Assembly: GCF_000020585.3 (NCBI RefSeq)
Contig: NC_011138.3
Coordinates: forward strand, 1,519,193 to 1,583,192
Direction of reading: 5' to 3'
DNA: 64,000 nucleotides
DNA from: Alteromonas mediterranea DE
GTDB lineage: Bacteria > Pseudomonadota > Gammaproteobacteria > Enterobacterales > Alteromonadaceae
Numbering within the stretch: position 1 is the first letter of the stretch; each line of letters begins with the position of its first letter. The notes under the pieces are model-generated. The model had not been told where the DNA came from, did not search any database, and was given only the letters and a program-made list of their open reading frames with translations. A program made the translations under genes and the position numbers. Shown here in pieces: positions 52,501-58,271 of this stretch.

Positions 52501-54315
52501 GTGATAGTAGATTGGGGAGATGGCACGTCTGAAAGCTTTAACGATCCAAATGCTTTGTTACACGAGTACGGTGACCTTGGCCTATACGATGTTAGTGTTC
52601 AGCTTGTCACTGCGTCTGGCACGTATGATGTGGGAGTTATTGATGATGTTGACGTTGGCACGCGTCTTGGAGATGTCCCCGCCTTCTTTAATTACTTTGA
52701 CCCAAATGCTTGGCAGAATGGTTGGACCGATGAAGGAATTACATTGGCGCACAAATCGAATACTGCCGACCTAAATGAAGCATGGTCAGCAATGTCGTTT
52801 GTCGGTTGGGATTCTTGGCGTATTGAAGGGCAAGATGTTGCTTTCGGGCATTTAGGCGTATCTGGTCGCACATCTCAAACGGGCTCTTTTTTCCAGCAAC
52901 TAGACGGAACCGAGGGAATTCGATTCAATATCGATACGTCAGCGATGAGCGGCGAGATTATGTTTACTGATCTGTATGCTAATGAATCCGGCAATCTCGA
53001 TGAACAAGCCAGAGTTCAGTTCTTTGATGAAAGCGGTATTCTGGTTGATGAATATTTGGTTACCGGTAGCGCTAGTGGTGAGGTATCAATGAGCTTTACG
53101 ACTCAAAGTGCATTCGACTACTTTGTGGTTACTGCAGGTGCTTACGATGGCAATGGACAATTTGTCTATGGAAGCTATGCCGACGACAATGGCGTTGCAG
53201 CGTCAGGAGAGGTTAATACAGGCAGTGAATTACTCATTGATGCTATTCAAGTTGGTTTCCGCGGTAGCGATAATGTTGTAAATGTAGCTGACGAGCTTTT
53301 AGAAGTAACGCCAGACGCTATGATGTCTATTTTGCCTATACCAGAGTTCATTAGCGCTGCTAGTGAATTGGAGAATAGTTCAGGGGCCACGCCGTTGCCA
53401 AATGTGGTAACGATGCCAGAGCAAACTGAAAATGACGTTAAGTCGATATTGCCAACCCCAGTTCGGTTGGTTGGAGCATCTGCATCTGTAATAGCATTGG
53501 ATGTTGATGCTGCAGCAGGCGATAACGACAACACGCAACAGGTGACATTGCCAGCTTATGATAAAGACGTGATGTCAACGTTACCTGTAGTATCAGACCC
53601 TGTTGAGTCAGATGAAAATGACAGCGAAAAAGTTTCACCTGATACCAACAAGCAGTTGGAGGATACAGGCGCTGTAGGTTCTGATTCAGCGAAGGCAATT
53701 GAGGGTAAGAAAGATATCGTTTCAACACTACCTGTGGTGGGAGAGCCCATCGAATCGGATGAAGAACATGATGAAAACGTATCTGTAGGTTCAGATGAAA
53801 CGGCTTCGGGTGATGAAATGTCACTGCTTGATTCAACAGCGAAAATCATGCAAATGGATGACGATATTATGTTTACATTACCTGTGATATCAAATCCTGT
53901 CGAGTCTGACGAAGAGCATGACACCAGCGCATTAGCAGTATCGAGTGAGCCTTTAACGGCTGGTGAAGATACTCCGATTCAACCTGAAGAAGAATCGATA
54001 GAGGTTAAAGAAGGTATCGTTTCAACCTTACCAGTGGTGCCCGATTTAATAGATGCTCAAGAGGCACCTAGCGAGAGCAGTTTGTCGTTAGCTGGCGAAG
54101 TCGGGGAGAATTTTGAATTTGATTTCGCTGAACTATCAACGGACAGCGCTGGTATGAGCAAAGCGATGACGCTGAATTACGCTTTACAAAGAGGCGGGCA
54201 GTCGGCAGCGCTTACTGCTAGCAATGAAAAACAGGCAATAATTGCTGAGCTGGCGTTAGAATTCGATGACAGTGAAAATCAGTTTATGCAATATGACGAT
54301 TACTTGATTCGATAA
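34597..54315 (+). CDS. Giant repetitive secreted protein (putative type I secreted adhesin)
   Basis: 6572 residues, no N-terminal signal peptide, acidic, almost cysteine-free. From about residue 1 to 4430, blocks of roughly 50-residue repeats (LxDGxFVVTWxS, DGSGxGIxAQRF, GxEFxVNTxTxSTQ) resemble a beta-propeller; they alternate with eight modules of about 150 residues (GQISVSGSTVSYEGTxIG, FNANATTEAVEALL, SPxxSRTxSLRLTDG) starting near residues 397, 948, 1501, 2048, 2205, 2764, 3314 and 3861. A cadherin-like domain (about 4439-4547) precedes about 16 PKD-like domains with WGDG motifs (about 4550-6025), a unique beta-rich domain (6027-6227) and an acidic tail with repeated STLPVV segments. No RTX nonapeptides are seen. 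Neighbouring ABC and HlyD genes argue for type I secretion. Function in adhesion or biofilm is inferred. Confidence 0.9.
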   Translation: MATPISNERLVNSIINNSIGANHTAAFADGSYITVWHSTRDVGNSYGIYAQRFNANGTPIGHEFQVNVPFDSYSNQQNPKVTTLADGSFAVTWHGAGEGDGAGIFARHFNASGEPTTANVLINADTSSTQDYPDIATLDDGNIVIGWRSNSSNNPELVFRAFDSSLTPVSTEQAITVQGDTTTYYLDISAHAGGFAATWYPSSNNGVVRFQQFNNELSAEGPTVQVGVQTGGDQDTPKIEYFSNGDFVVVWEENSGFDGSGDGVYAQLFNADGTDASGVFLVNTTTSSSQNRPGVAVLDDDTFVVTWDGRTTLDGSFVSGVVYQQFAQDGTPIGIEMLATTASNSNGSQYTPDITALSNGEFVITWDSDSFTTDDGAQAGIVQRVFSTTNTSVLNIPPEIVGMVDQIVFDENVVNAAPQIIDIAVAVVDTDTANYDGGELSIAYVVGGSSEDSLSIRNQGTGSSQIGVSGNQITYEGNVIGTIVENGDSGSNLLVNLTSNANVESIEALLENVQYANSSQSPQATRTLSIRLDDGTGNTSSNVTTEIIVEQTNDSIASVGTTERVNTYTNSVQSGPSISEFDDGSFIVVWDSYSQNDTNNYGIHAQRFSASGEPVGLELQINQSDFLPSDSTQQHPDVTTFSDGSFMVTWDGAGEVGQDGSGIYGRIFNADGTPATDDFQVNQYTSSTQSDSQITRLSNGNVAVTWQSAGADGSGWSIVTRIFDSNGAPVTDEIVVNSTTTSTQYEPSVDSYDGGYIVGWYSSTQAGGSSSNIVARAVNNDGTFASAELDITLGQAGDQLSVEVNASADGSYVLTWVDHSGNADGSGYGIVAQKFDASHSALTAQIVINENSSSTQYRPDIAQLDNGNYVFTWHDANLGSIMRREFTSDLVPIDSELRVESNINTSVDNPVVIGSGNNYFIAFEQSGTGFDSTDISLNRFGSFADATGPEITGFASSYNFDEALVNAGLVPLELGVSVADVSGAGFDGGTLTVGYNVGSSSDDQLGLLNQGNAAGQVAVSGSSVFFEGTQIGTLFSDGQSGSQLVITFNANATTEAVEGVLEATSYRNTSNSPEESRSISLRLTDANGASSENIDFSVNVSAEIDSTVPAFTASLVNTFTDGVQYKSDIAAFDNGSYVVVWQSEGQENNNGVYSIHGQRFGADGNAIGTEFLVSQESALTVGQSDNDPKVTTFSDGSYVVVWQGFGTNDSVDIKARLFDANGSALGDEFQVNDVVSSSQEYPDVVRLSDGNFAVTWPSAGGDGSSWGVSYRIFQNDGTAVTNELVANTTVTGTQYSPSIDATSAGFAITWYSDNHNGSTSNEIIVQQFANDGTLLGSEIEVTSLSAGNQATPKISYAADGSFVVVWEDTTNLSDGSGSAILAQRYDASGSSLGQTFVVNENPASSQYSPSIDHLPNGNFVITWYSANSNDIFRREFSSDGQPLDGDQLVNIGQQSGTQTRPSVASLGNGDYVITYHDQSSADGSSYGIFQSFFGSQSTNQSPTLAGFTNEVTFAENAVNNAPQILDAAVSFQDSDSTNFEGGVVTLGYIQFGGVEDQLGVNNQGNGLNQIGVSGSTISYSGTVIGNIVNDGQNGATLRIELNINATHEAIEALVQNLTYANTSEAPNAQRTLSLNVEDGDGGSTGNQTITVNVSPDTDGSESVFGPDLVNTFTAGGQFTPDVASFADGSYVVTWVSSTQDDSSWGVYAQRFDANGLAVGNEFLVNTTTASTQSDPAVTVLSDNSFVITWEGNGISDGNGVFAQRYASDGAPVGSEFLLRDGSDNTETLVDVVALSDGKFATTWTDGGADASGWGISVRIFNADGTPAGASFTANTTTSSTQYNSSISSFSGGFVVSWYSTTQAGGDSSDIVMQRFDNNGNAIGSEIDLLIDGSQQNNQVAAFSDGSFVVVFQSTDGSSDGVFAQRYNADGTANGDLIQVNETLTGNQTEPSVATLPNGNFVVGWTGNGVGDNNGAFIREFDSNGVPIDGEVLASSTSVSSVDNISLTGLGSSNNFIAVWADSSLEPDDSSWGVFQNIFGNPSDFNRSTPPSLDDITDTRQIVNSVASTPVRIDADVDFTHISDDFDGGMLEVFYLTQSDADDLIAIETTGTGLGQISISGSDVSFEGTAIGQISSGENGANGNGLSVTFNASATTIAIDALIEHLTYASQNNVENDETISIRVTDGNGVATQGNAIFIDIRSSVSAPDFLMEDFDRDVTFNESDVVGQLALLDSNINFEYKGSNSLDGGYLTLRYISNNETFEDTLGVANIGTGNGQISVSGSTISYEGTAFASIYSSDNGEAGNDLRIDFTTGVTDEAVEALIEALGYSSDSGALNPRSVRLYVYDSANNYSTNIDYSLQFEQAVNDFDLVGEPSLINQVTAGNQTMPSASELSGGGYVVTWTGENGLDGSSNGIFAQIFDENGQAVGNQFVVNTENFGNQTNADVAGLSDGSFVVVWQSVVSESNSDINVYAQRFTASGQALGDQFIVNENLSSTQGTPVVTALATGGFVVAFDTYDSATGDTSGIGIGMRFFDNAGVATTAELLANTSISGSQSNADLAASASAVVATWKSNSGDDVFARIFNPADGTELVSEFKVNTSEGNVLNQPAVTALDDGTFVLVWGHYIDEFAKDFWGFRGQRIDANGNFIGDEFIVNTSETSWNSNDGIDIASLNNGNFAVTWGANAGVYVQEFEATGTTPTKVDGPVLAGSGPSTDHQSTIVSVGNQSAAVIWSGYNLTSPANSTYEIGQQLVGVASDFSDSDGPQIENIPAEITITESTNTEFIFSNVDILDSDSPDFDGGLLTIDIVSGYRDIVNTNQEFADDNFTIENQGVGQGQISVSGSTVSYAGAAIGTIAQDGQAGNGLHIALNTNATLEAVNALIQAIGYSNLSTSPQASREVALRLTDGDGGSSANQVVTLNITEVANGSTPQTSDIQANSFELGNQTTPALAEMSSGGFVMVWTSDANQDGNGQGIFAQRYSDNGAPVGNEIAINTSTLSSQSLPSVAANGNGFVVAWSDTGGVDGSGYGIVAQRFDEFGEPIGGEFVINETTSSTQNDPQIIQLSSGGFAAVWEGNGVGDSSGVFGRLFNEDGTPLSAEFLINESTSGSQFDPSITELASGQLAVTYESSNQITIRLVNADGTTLAPEIIIDRPVTTEREPDITALSNGNFVVSYTINNDGNGSGVFAQLFDSSGNVIGDEIRVNEGITGNQSQSKVDALATGGFIVSYYSSASPDGIFTQEFDADGNAIDGNNQVNLNNVSTDWEPAVLGLSSGGYITAWSGYNVESEVNGSYGVFWRGFGSDGQFSDGAGRIEIAGLPSEIILIESDTPEAFIPSADLFGAESNDFNGGSLTVTAITGYGAQGQFVSANEQDNFSVLSSGNGLGEISVSGSTISYEGTAFASITKDGANGNELHIDFNASANQASINALLQALSYLNSSDGPTLQRTISLRLTDGEGNSTSNNAINFVVEPVADGASPQGDEIQVNTYQENEQRYSEVTELEDGSLVVVWQSQNQDGWGSGIVGQRFDANGSPIGNEFIVNQYTPEGQTYPSVTAVAGGFVVAWEGRGDDDGSGIFGRLFDLNGVQQSDDFIINDTLSSTQSQVRLTSMASGGFAAIFSGNGVGDNSGTFLTTFDANGNRVINETLANAIASGTQSEPDITELANGKLVVTYRTGSDIEAQIFNNDGSAFSGAITVADTSDSEYQPKVAALDNGGFVVTYTDNNDTSNAGVFAQLFDANGQAVGELLRVNEQTSGAQYEPDVTALVGGGFAVSYLDSNNPDSIFVQQFDNDGRIVDGPKRAETNNINGNDEPSITALSNGGFAVTWTSYNTEPDQANSYGILMRMFGSDGQFETSQAPVVEIASNSIEFSESSLNFAPQLLLIGAGVADIDTTDFTNGQLEIARISSYGQGDQLGRQPFFPQDNLGIQNQGSGSNEIAVYGSDVLYEGTVIGTLDSSGTNDTALVVTFNANASAQAIESLLEAVTYRNTSDAPESTRTYSVRLTDGAGGSSIAQSIVVNISQNLDGNLPTLQPERVVNTDATGGQSESQTSALYDSNGALDGYVVSWQGSQSGDVHFQLYDNENNPVGSNQVANTTLTNSQNDITVQSLNNGTFVMTWTSTDSSQDGSGSSIIGRIFNNDGSPFNQAPHNGAEFVVNTEVSSTQSSSQIAVLPNGEFAVVWQTFDSDTGDNSSWGVAMQRFDGTGQALGDELLVNTTVSSSQSTADISALASSTALPDGGYAVSWQSPDANSSGIFAQVFDANGNTVGSEFQVNTTVTGSQTQSAVAGLANGDFVITWTDNTADLSNSGVYAQRFTFNAAGESVAIGDEFRVNQDYLYSQYDPSIVALSGGGFAIAFTGNDGNGDGVFVQEFDQAGRLIDLPQLINQNTSSTQFEPSLAALSDGGFIASWTSWMGGTEGYDVFMQRFGNQVPQTTDFVIQGSEDENIIIDASEFLNAFVDPEGESLQEVAFITLPISGVIALNGIAITPGQILDINALQTGVLTYLGDQDFNGLDSFTWAGSDGANFAEPATTNITVLPVNDAPGMSVGADDTGTESYGIGFSHTINFTDPDGDTLLVNVDWGDGESSQYTTNSGTLNTGHRYLDDGVYTVTVMVDDQSGTAEAIETQTYQATISNVAPSIGLFGNNDVEQDQVYTLRLGNPSDPGDDTVTDFIVDWGDGTVETFNSPGDVTHVYATPGDYEISIDLVDEDGTYEGVSTKDVQVSVPAEVLDVQAISDTTANEGSTFVQAISFTDPTDQNSNGWTYSIDWGDGTVQNDVSIFSRDFNIAHNFSDDGVYDVTVTVSDDVNGQTDIETFTVTVGDVAPTVNLHGGGSVNEGAVYSLTASVFEPGDDPIQEFVIDWGDGTVETISGDEFGTQTHVYSDGPFGFNISVDVVNDDGTFENAGTQFVNVLNVAPSSIITGPTSVDEGSEVTYTFGDIVDPGDDTIANTVIDWGDGTTTAYTGAGEYGHTFADGNAARSIRLLVTDEDADPHVAATLIVDIEDVAPSITVSGASETDEGSVYTLTLADLVEPGDDPVSEYLIDWGDGSAVQSVTELGDVTHTFADGNSSATISVQIVNDEGTFDGGTVDVTINNVAPTLALTGALTSIQNTAYTLTLGAIIDPGDDTIVANGITVNWGDGTTETYSSVGDVSHTYTTVGDFTISVSLEDEDGTFSDVATQAVSVSAPADTVDVASQADAVIDEGDTFTRTINFTDGEDNGAAGYTVDIDWDNDGNVDETFATTSSSFDVSKVFADGASVQTVSITVTDEAGESDTEAFDVTVDNVAPVSSISGPIEVNEGTEAIYTFGDILDPGDDTVANAVIEWGDGTTTAYTGAGDYSHTYADGDSSPVISLIVTDEDGTYTAASLGVAVNDVAPSITVSGASETDEGSVYTLTLADLVEPGDDPVSEYLIDWGDGSAVQSVTELGDVTHTFADGNSSATISVQIVNDEGTFDAGTIDVTINNVAPTLALTGALTSIQNTAYTLNLGAIIDPGDDTIVANGITVNWGDGTTETYSSVGDVSHTYTTVGDFTISVSLEDEDGTFSDVATQAVSVSAPADTIDVAAQGNAAIDEGDTFTRTINFTDGEDNGAAGYTVDIDWDNDGNVDESFATTSNSFDVSKVFADGASTQTVSITVTDEAGESDTEVFDVTVNNVAPVSSISGPIEVNEGTEAIYTFGDILDPGDDTVANAVIEWGDGTTTAYTGAGDYSHTYADGDSSPVISLIVTDEDGTHTAATLGVAVNDVAPSITVSGASETDEGSVYTLTLADLVEPGDDPVSEYLIDWGDGSAVQSVTELGDVTHTFADGDSSATISVQIVNDEGTFDGGTVDVTINNVAPTTSVSSAAIVDANAPFTINFGEVVDPGDDTISNAVINWGDGTTSVYTGAGDYVHSYDGTITNPTIALLITDEDGEFVAASTTITVNEEISEPTATGSIQEFTLRDQEVQLDLQISSEEPVLEVIVDWGDGTSESFNDPNALLHEYGDLGLYDVSVQLVTASGTYDVGVIDDVDVGTRLGDVPAFFNYFDPNAWQNGWTDEGITLAHKSNTADLNEAWSAMSFVGWDSWRIEGQDVAFGHLGVSGRTSQTGSFFQQLDGTEGIRFNIDTSAMSGEIMFTDLYANESGNLDEQARVQFFDESGILVDEYLVTGSASGEVSMSFTTQSAFDYFVVTAGAYDGNGQFVYGSYADDNGVAASGEVNTGSELLIDAIQVGFRGSDNVVNVADELLEVTPDAMMSILPIPEFISAASELENSSGATPLPNVVTMPEQTENDVKSILPTPVRLVGASASVIALDVDAAAGDNDNTQQVTLPAYDKDVMSTLPVVSDPVESDENDSEKVSPDTNKQLEDTGAVGSDSAKAIEGKKDIVSTLPVVGEPIESDEEHDENVSVGSDETASGDEMSLLDSTAKIMQMDDDIMFTLPVISNPVESDEEHDTSALAVSSEPLTAGEDTPIQPEEESIEVKEGIVSTLPVVPDLIDAQEAPSESSLSLAGEVGENFEFDFAELSTDSAGMSKAMTLNYALQRGGQSAALTASNEKQAIIAELALEFDDSENQFMQYDDYLIR
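49630..52138 (+). repeat. 1113-bp tandem duplication inside the PKD region
   Basis: The text beginning GCCCCATCCATCAC recurs at 49630, 50743 and 51856, exactly 1113 bp (371 residues) apart. Two full units and a third partial unit (about 283 bp) are present, nearly identical at DNA level. Each full unit holds four PKD-like domains, one with a degenerate IDWDNDGNVDE in place of WGDG. This points to recent duplication and possible length variation between strains. Confidence 0.92.
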
Positions 54316-54338
54316 GGGTGTCTGATTTTTATACAGAT

Positions 54339-54367
54339 GTTGGGTGGCGACACCCAACTTAATTTTT
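54339..54367 (+). terminator. Terminator after the giant exoprotein gene
   Basis: GTTGGGTG (54339-54346), loop GCGA, CACCCAAC (54351-54358), then TTAATTTTT. An 8-bp perfect GC-containing stem with a T-rich tail, 24 bp after the stop. It may separate the exoprotein from the downstream export genes. Confidence 0.85.
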
Positions 54368-54530
54368 AGCTTATTGAATTTTAGATAAAAAATTTAGTGG
54401 CTTAATAATTGCTAAAACAAAAACTACAAGGTAGTAAGGTCACGCGGTTGCAAACAGGCAGTAACGTTTTGTATGTAGACTTATAGTTTGTTAGTTAGAT
54501 AGCAAATAACACCGAGATTAAGGAAGATAT

Positions 54531-55232
54531 ATGAAACATTTGTTTTCAAAGTATGGATTAGCGTTGTCAATACTGCTATGTATGCTAAGTTTAGTTACTT
54601 CAAAAGCAAACGCTGCGTTGATTACTAACGCCCCCGATAATTCTACTACGGCTGCAGCTACCGCTTCTGTTGCGGATACATTGTTTGGTGCCCCGTCACT
54701 ATTAGAAGAATTCTCTTTATCACAAACCTCCTCTATTACCAAGATTACATTTTGGTCTATCGAAAATGCGGTCGTAGGTTTTGCAAGTGACTCCATTTCA
54801 CTTAGGCTTTTTAAAAATGAACCTGGCTTTGACCATAACTCGCCACTATTTAGTGCGACAGGAGATTCTGGTATTGGTGAGACTTTCACAAAAGAGGCTG
54901 TTTCTGGGGTTACCGGAATGTTTCTGCATGAAATTGAACTGGTTAATTTCGATTTAGGGCCAGGTGACTATTTCCTCAATATTGGAGCCGATTTAATAAA
55001 TAATAACGGTTTGGCTTTTGGTTGGGCCAATGCCGCGACATTAAATGCCCGTGGTGTACCCGGGATGGCGCTGAATCCATCCTCCTCAAATGGAGCAGTA
55101 AATTTGAGTGGGTTGAATGTTGATTTGGCATTTCAAATAGAGTTTGAGCCAGTTGTCCAGGCTAGCGCACCCTCAGCGCTGTCAATTCTGTCATTAGGTT
55201 TGATATTGATGCTTGTTCGAAGAAGAGTGTAA
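54531..55232 (+). CDS. Secreted protein with a PEP-CTERM-like C-terminal sorting signal
   Basis: 233 residues. Signal peptide MKHLFSKYGLALSILLCMLSLVTSKANA at the N-terminus. The middle is beta-rich (LLEEFSLSQTSSITKITFWS, DSISLRLFKNEPG, PGDYFLNIGADL). The C-terminus QASAPSALSILSLGLILMLVRRRV has the three parts of a PEP-CTERM signal: a short proline motif, a membrane helix and an Arg cluster, with SAPS in place of VPEP. Such proteins are processed by an exosortase. No exosortase is in the window. It lies between the exoprotein and its exporter; AAGGAAG precedes the ATG. Confidence 0.72.
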   Translation: MKHLFSKYGLALSILLCMLSLVTSKANAALITNAPDNSTTAAATASVADTLFGAPSLLEEFSLSQTSSITKITFWSIENAVVGFASDSISLRLFKNEPGFDHNSPLFSATGDSGIGETFTKEAVSGVTGMFLHEIELVNFDLGPGDYFLNIGADLINNNGLAFGWANAATLNARGVPGMALNPSSSNGAVNLSGLNVDLAFQIEFEPVVQASAPSALSILSLGLILMLVRRRV

Positions 55233-55275
55233 GCCTCTAAATTTAAGCACGCCTTGAACATTACGGACAGTGACT

Positions 55276-56958
55276 ATGAATAATGGCAATGGATTGATGC
55301 CTGTGAATAAAGCGTTGGCTAACATTAAGTCAGCGCTCCTCTATGTTTTTCTGTTTAGTTTAGCCATTAACCTGTTGATGCTGGTCTCCCCCCTGTACAT
55401 GCTGCAGGTCTATGATCGAGTATTGGTTTCAGGCAGTCATGCCACTCTACTTTTCCTTACAATTTTTGCTTTGGTTGCACTGATTGTGTTGGCCACTTTA
55501 GATATTGTTCGCGGGATCTTACTCGCTCGTTTAGGTAACGCTTTCGATAAAACAGTGAGCGGTTACTTGTTTAAAAACATTATTGAACAGGGAGGGCATA
55601 GCCAGCCACTACGTGATGTAGACACCGTGCGCAGTTTTCTTTCATCACCGGCACTCACCGCAATAATGGACGCACCGTTTACACCGCTTTATCTAGCGTT
55701 AATCTATATACTCCACCCAATGCTAGGACATATCGCGCTGGCAGGCGCTATTGTACTTTTTAGCCTGGCGCTTTTAGGCGAGAAGATGACCCGCATCGCC
55801 CAAAAAGACAGTCAAAATGCATCTAGCCAAGCACATCGCTATACGGATGTTTGTGGGAAGAACCGAAATGCAGTTTATGCAATGGGGATGAGCAGCCATA
55901 TTCTTGCTAAATGGGATATTCCACATTTAAAAAGCTTGAGTTTTGGAAGCCTTGCCAATTCCCGTAGTAGCGGCATTTCGGCAATATCGAAAGGCCTGAG
56001 ATTTGCGCTTCAAGTAGGCATTTTAGGAATGGGGGCATTCCTTGTGATAGAGCAAGAATCTTCGCCTGGAGTGATGATTGCAGCCTCAATTGTAATGGGA
56101 AGAGGGCTAGCACCTATTGAAGCATCAATAAGTGGGTGGCGCTTAGTCATTGCTGCCCGTGATGCGAGGGAACGATTACTAGAATATCAAGGTAGTTTAC
56201 CCCCCTTGACTGAACCGCTACCGTTGCCAGAGCCAAAAGGCAAGTTAACCGTTCAAAACGCTATCTTTCAGTTTCCGAACAGTGAAAAACCGCTGATAAG
56301 AGATGTAAGTTTAACCATAAATCCGGGTGAGGTCATTGGAATAACAGGGCCCAATGCAGCGGGTAAAAGTACCTTAGGTAAATTGCTTTTAGGGCTTTAT
56401 GAGCCTACCCATGGTGATATTCGCCTTGATGGCGCGACATACGCCCAGTGGGACAGAAAATTACTAGGGCCTCATATTGGTTACTTACCGCAAAGTGTGG
56501 AGCTTTTTCCTGGAACAATCGCGGAGAACATCAGCCGTTTCACCGATGCAGATCCAAATGAAATCATGCAAGCAGCGCAGCTTGCTGGTGTACATGAAAT
56601 GATCCTTGGCTTGGATAATGGCTATAACTTCGCTGCTGATAACTTTGATGACGCTTTGTCTGGTGGGCAAAGGCAGAGAATAGCGCTGGCGCGGGCAGTT
56701 TTTGGTTTGCCCGAGCTCATTCTACTTGATGAGCCGACGTCTTCTTTAGACGCAGAGGCAGAACGTACCGTCGCTGCTGCGATAAAAGCGCTGAAGGAAC
56801 ATGGCGCCACAGTGCTAGTGATAGGGCATCGCCCAGCTCTCATGAACTTAACGGATAAGTTATTAGTCATGCAAAACGGTTCGCTCGCTGCTTTTGGCCC
56901 CACCAATGAAATAATGGCTAAACTCGTCAGGCCTGCGGTTCAAAAAACAGGTACCTAA
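55276..56958 (+). CDS. Type I secretion system ABC permease/ATPase (PrtD family)
   Basis: About 560 residues. The fused membrane domain has six helices (starting SALLYVFLFSLAINLLMLVSPLYMLQVYDRV) without a C39 peptidase domain. The ATPase has Walker A GITGPNAAGKST, signature LSGGQRQRIALARA and Walker B LILLDEPTSSLD. This is the inner-membrane exporter of a T1SS, presumably for the giant exoprotein. ATG 55276 is preferred to GTG 55270 for its ribosome site spacing. It is followed 2 bp later by the adaptor gene. Confidence 0.92.
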   Translation: MNNGNGLMPVNKALANIKSALLYVFLFSLAINLLMLVSPLYMLQVYDRVLVSGSHATLLFLTIFALVALIVLATLDIVRGILLARLGNAFDKTVSGYLFKNIIEQGGHSQPLRDVDTVRSFLSSPALTAIMDAPFTPLYLALIYILHPMLGHIALAGAIVLFSLALLGEKMTRIAQKDSQNASSQAHRYTDVCGKNRNAVYAMGMSSHILAKWDIPHLKSLSFGSLANSRSSGISAISKGLRFALQVGILGMGAFLVIEQESSPGVMIAASIVMGRGLAPIEASISGWRLVIAARDARERLLEYQGSLPPLTEPLPLPEPKGKLTVQNAIFQFPNSEKPLIRDVSLTINPGEVIGITGPNAAGKSTLGKLLLGLYEPTHGDIRLDGATYAQWDRKLLGPHIGYLPQSVELFPGTIAENISRFTDADPNEIMQAAQLAGVHEMILGLDNGYNFAADNFDDALSGGQRQRIALARAVFGLPELILLDEPTSSLDAEAERTVAAAIKALKEHGATVLVIGHRPALMNLTDKLLVMQNGSLAAFGPTNEIMAKLVRPAVQKTGT

Positions 56959-56960
56959 AA

Positions 56961-58271
56961 ATGAATGTAGCTAACGACGATTTACCTAAAATAAAGACCT
57001 CACTTAAGGGGCCCATTGTATCCGGCTTGACTATCTTACTGATATTTATTGTAGGAGCTACGGTTTGGGCGTCTTCAGCGAAACTGGCCAGTGCTATTAT
57101 CGCAGTAGGTCAACTGAAAGTAGACTCCAACCGTAAACAAATTCAACACCTTGACGGAGGCATTGTTAACGAAATAATAGTTTCTGACGGACAGAGAGTG
57201 AAAAAGGGCGATACATTGGTAATTTTAGATCCCGTTCAAGCCAAGTCTTCATTAGGAATTGTCGCGGGGGCACTGTTCACAGCAGAGTTGAAACGTAGTC
57301 GTTTACAAGCGGAGAGAGACAATACTGACCAGCCCGATTTCACGCGGTTTTTGCATAGAGAGCATGAAGATAAAAATAGCCTGATTGACGCTCAGCAATC
57401 CTTATTTTCGATTCGGCGTTCTGTGCAAGTATCCCAACAAGAAATTCTGCATCAACAAATTGAAAACCTCAAATCACAAATATTGGGGTTTGAAAGTCAA
57501 CAAGCCTCTACTCAAACCCAAATAGAAATAAGTAAGGACGAACTGGTAAATCTTAGAAACCTAAAAGCTAGAGGGTTAGTAGGAAATGAGCGTCTGCTTG
57601 AGCTAGAAAGGAATTTGGCCCAACTAGAGGGTAGGGCAGGCGAACTTGTTTCGTCCATTGCCAGTGCGAAAGCGAGTATTGATGAAAAGCGCTTAGAGCT
57701 TATCCGAGTGAAGCGCAGTTTCCATGAGCAGGTGCTAGCTGAACTGCAAGACGTTGAATCTGAGATTATTGATTTGCAAGAGCGCGCAAACGCTGCAACG
57801 CACCACCTGCAACAAATGGTCGTTAAAGCCCCTGTCGACGGTTTAATTGTAGGGCTAAATGTCCATACATTAGGAGGCGTCGTTGTACCCGGGCAATTGC
57901 TTATGGAGATTGTGCCAGATAACGATGCGCTTATAGTAGAAGGCCAAGTATTGCCTACGGATGTTGACGACTTACGGTTTGGTCAGAACGCACGGGTGAA
58001 ACTCTCTGGGTTACAGCAACGGATAACACCCGAACTAACAGGTAAACTGATGTATGTTTCAGCAGACAGTATTTTAGACGAACGCTCTGGTATGAACTTT
58101 TTTATCATTCGAGTAAGTATCGCCGCTGAAGAGCTAGCTAAACTGCCAACTGAACAGCTTATTCCAGGAATGCCTGCAGAGGTTTTTGTGCAAACAGGCG
58201 AGCGGACGGCATTAGAGTACTTACTGCAACCTCTGTCCGACACTATTGATCGAGCTTGGCGTGAAAAATAA
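56961..58271 (+). CDS. HlyD-family type I secretion periplasmic adaptor
   Basis: 436 residues. One N-terminal membrane helix (IVSGLTILLIFIVGATVWAS), then a lipoyl half (KQIQHLDGGIVNEIIVSDGQRVKKGDTLVILD), a long coiled-coil hairpin (about residues 100-280), the second lipoyl half (VKAPVDGLIVGLNVHTLGGVVVPG) and a beta-barrel end. It bridges the ABC exporter to an outer-membrane TolC-like channel. No TolC gene is in the window, so the housekeeping TolC may be used. Confidence 0.92.
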   Translation: MNVANDDLPKIKTSLKGPIVSGLTILLIFIVGATVWASSAKLASAIIAVGQLKVDSNRKQIQHLDGGIVNEIIVSDGQRVKKGDTLVILDPVQAKSSLGIVAGALFTAELKRSRLQAERDNTDQPDFTRFLHREHEDKNSLIDAQQSLFSIRRSVQVSQQEILHQQIENLKSQILGFESQQASTQTQIEISKDELVNLRNLKARGLVGNERLLELERNLAQLEGRAGELVSSIASAKASIDEKRLELIRVKRSFHEQVLAELQDVESEIIDLQERANAATHHLQQMVVKAPVDGLIVGLNVHTLGGVVVPGQLLMEIVPDNDALIVEGQVLPTDVDDLRFGQNARVKLSGLQQRITPELTGKLMYVSADSILDERSGMNFFIIRVSIAAEELAKLPTEQLIPGMPAEVFVQTGERTALEYLLQPLSDTIDRAWREK

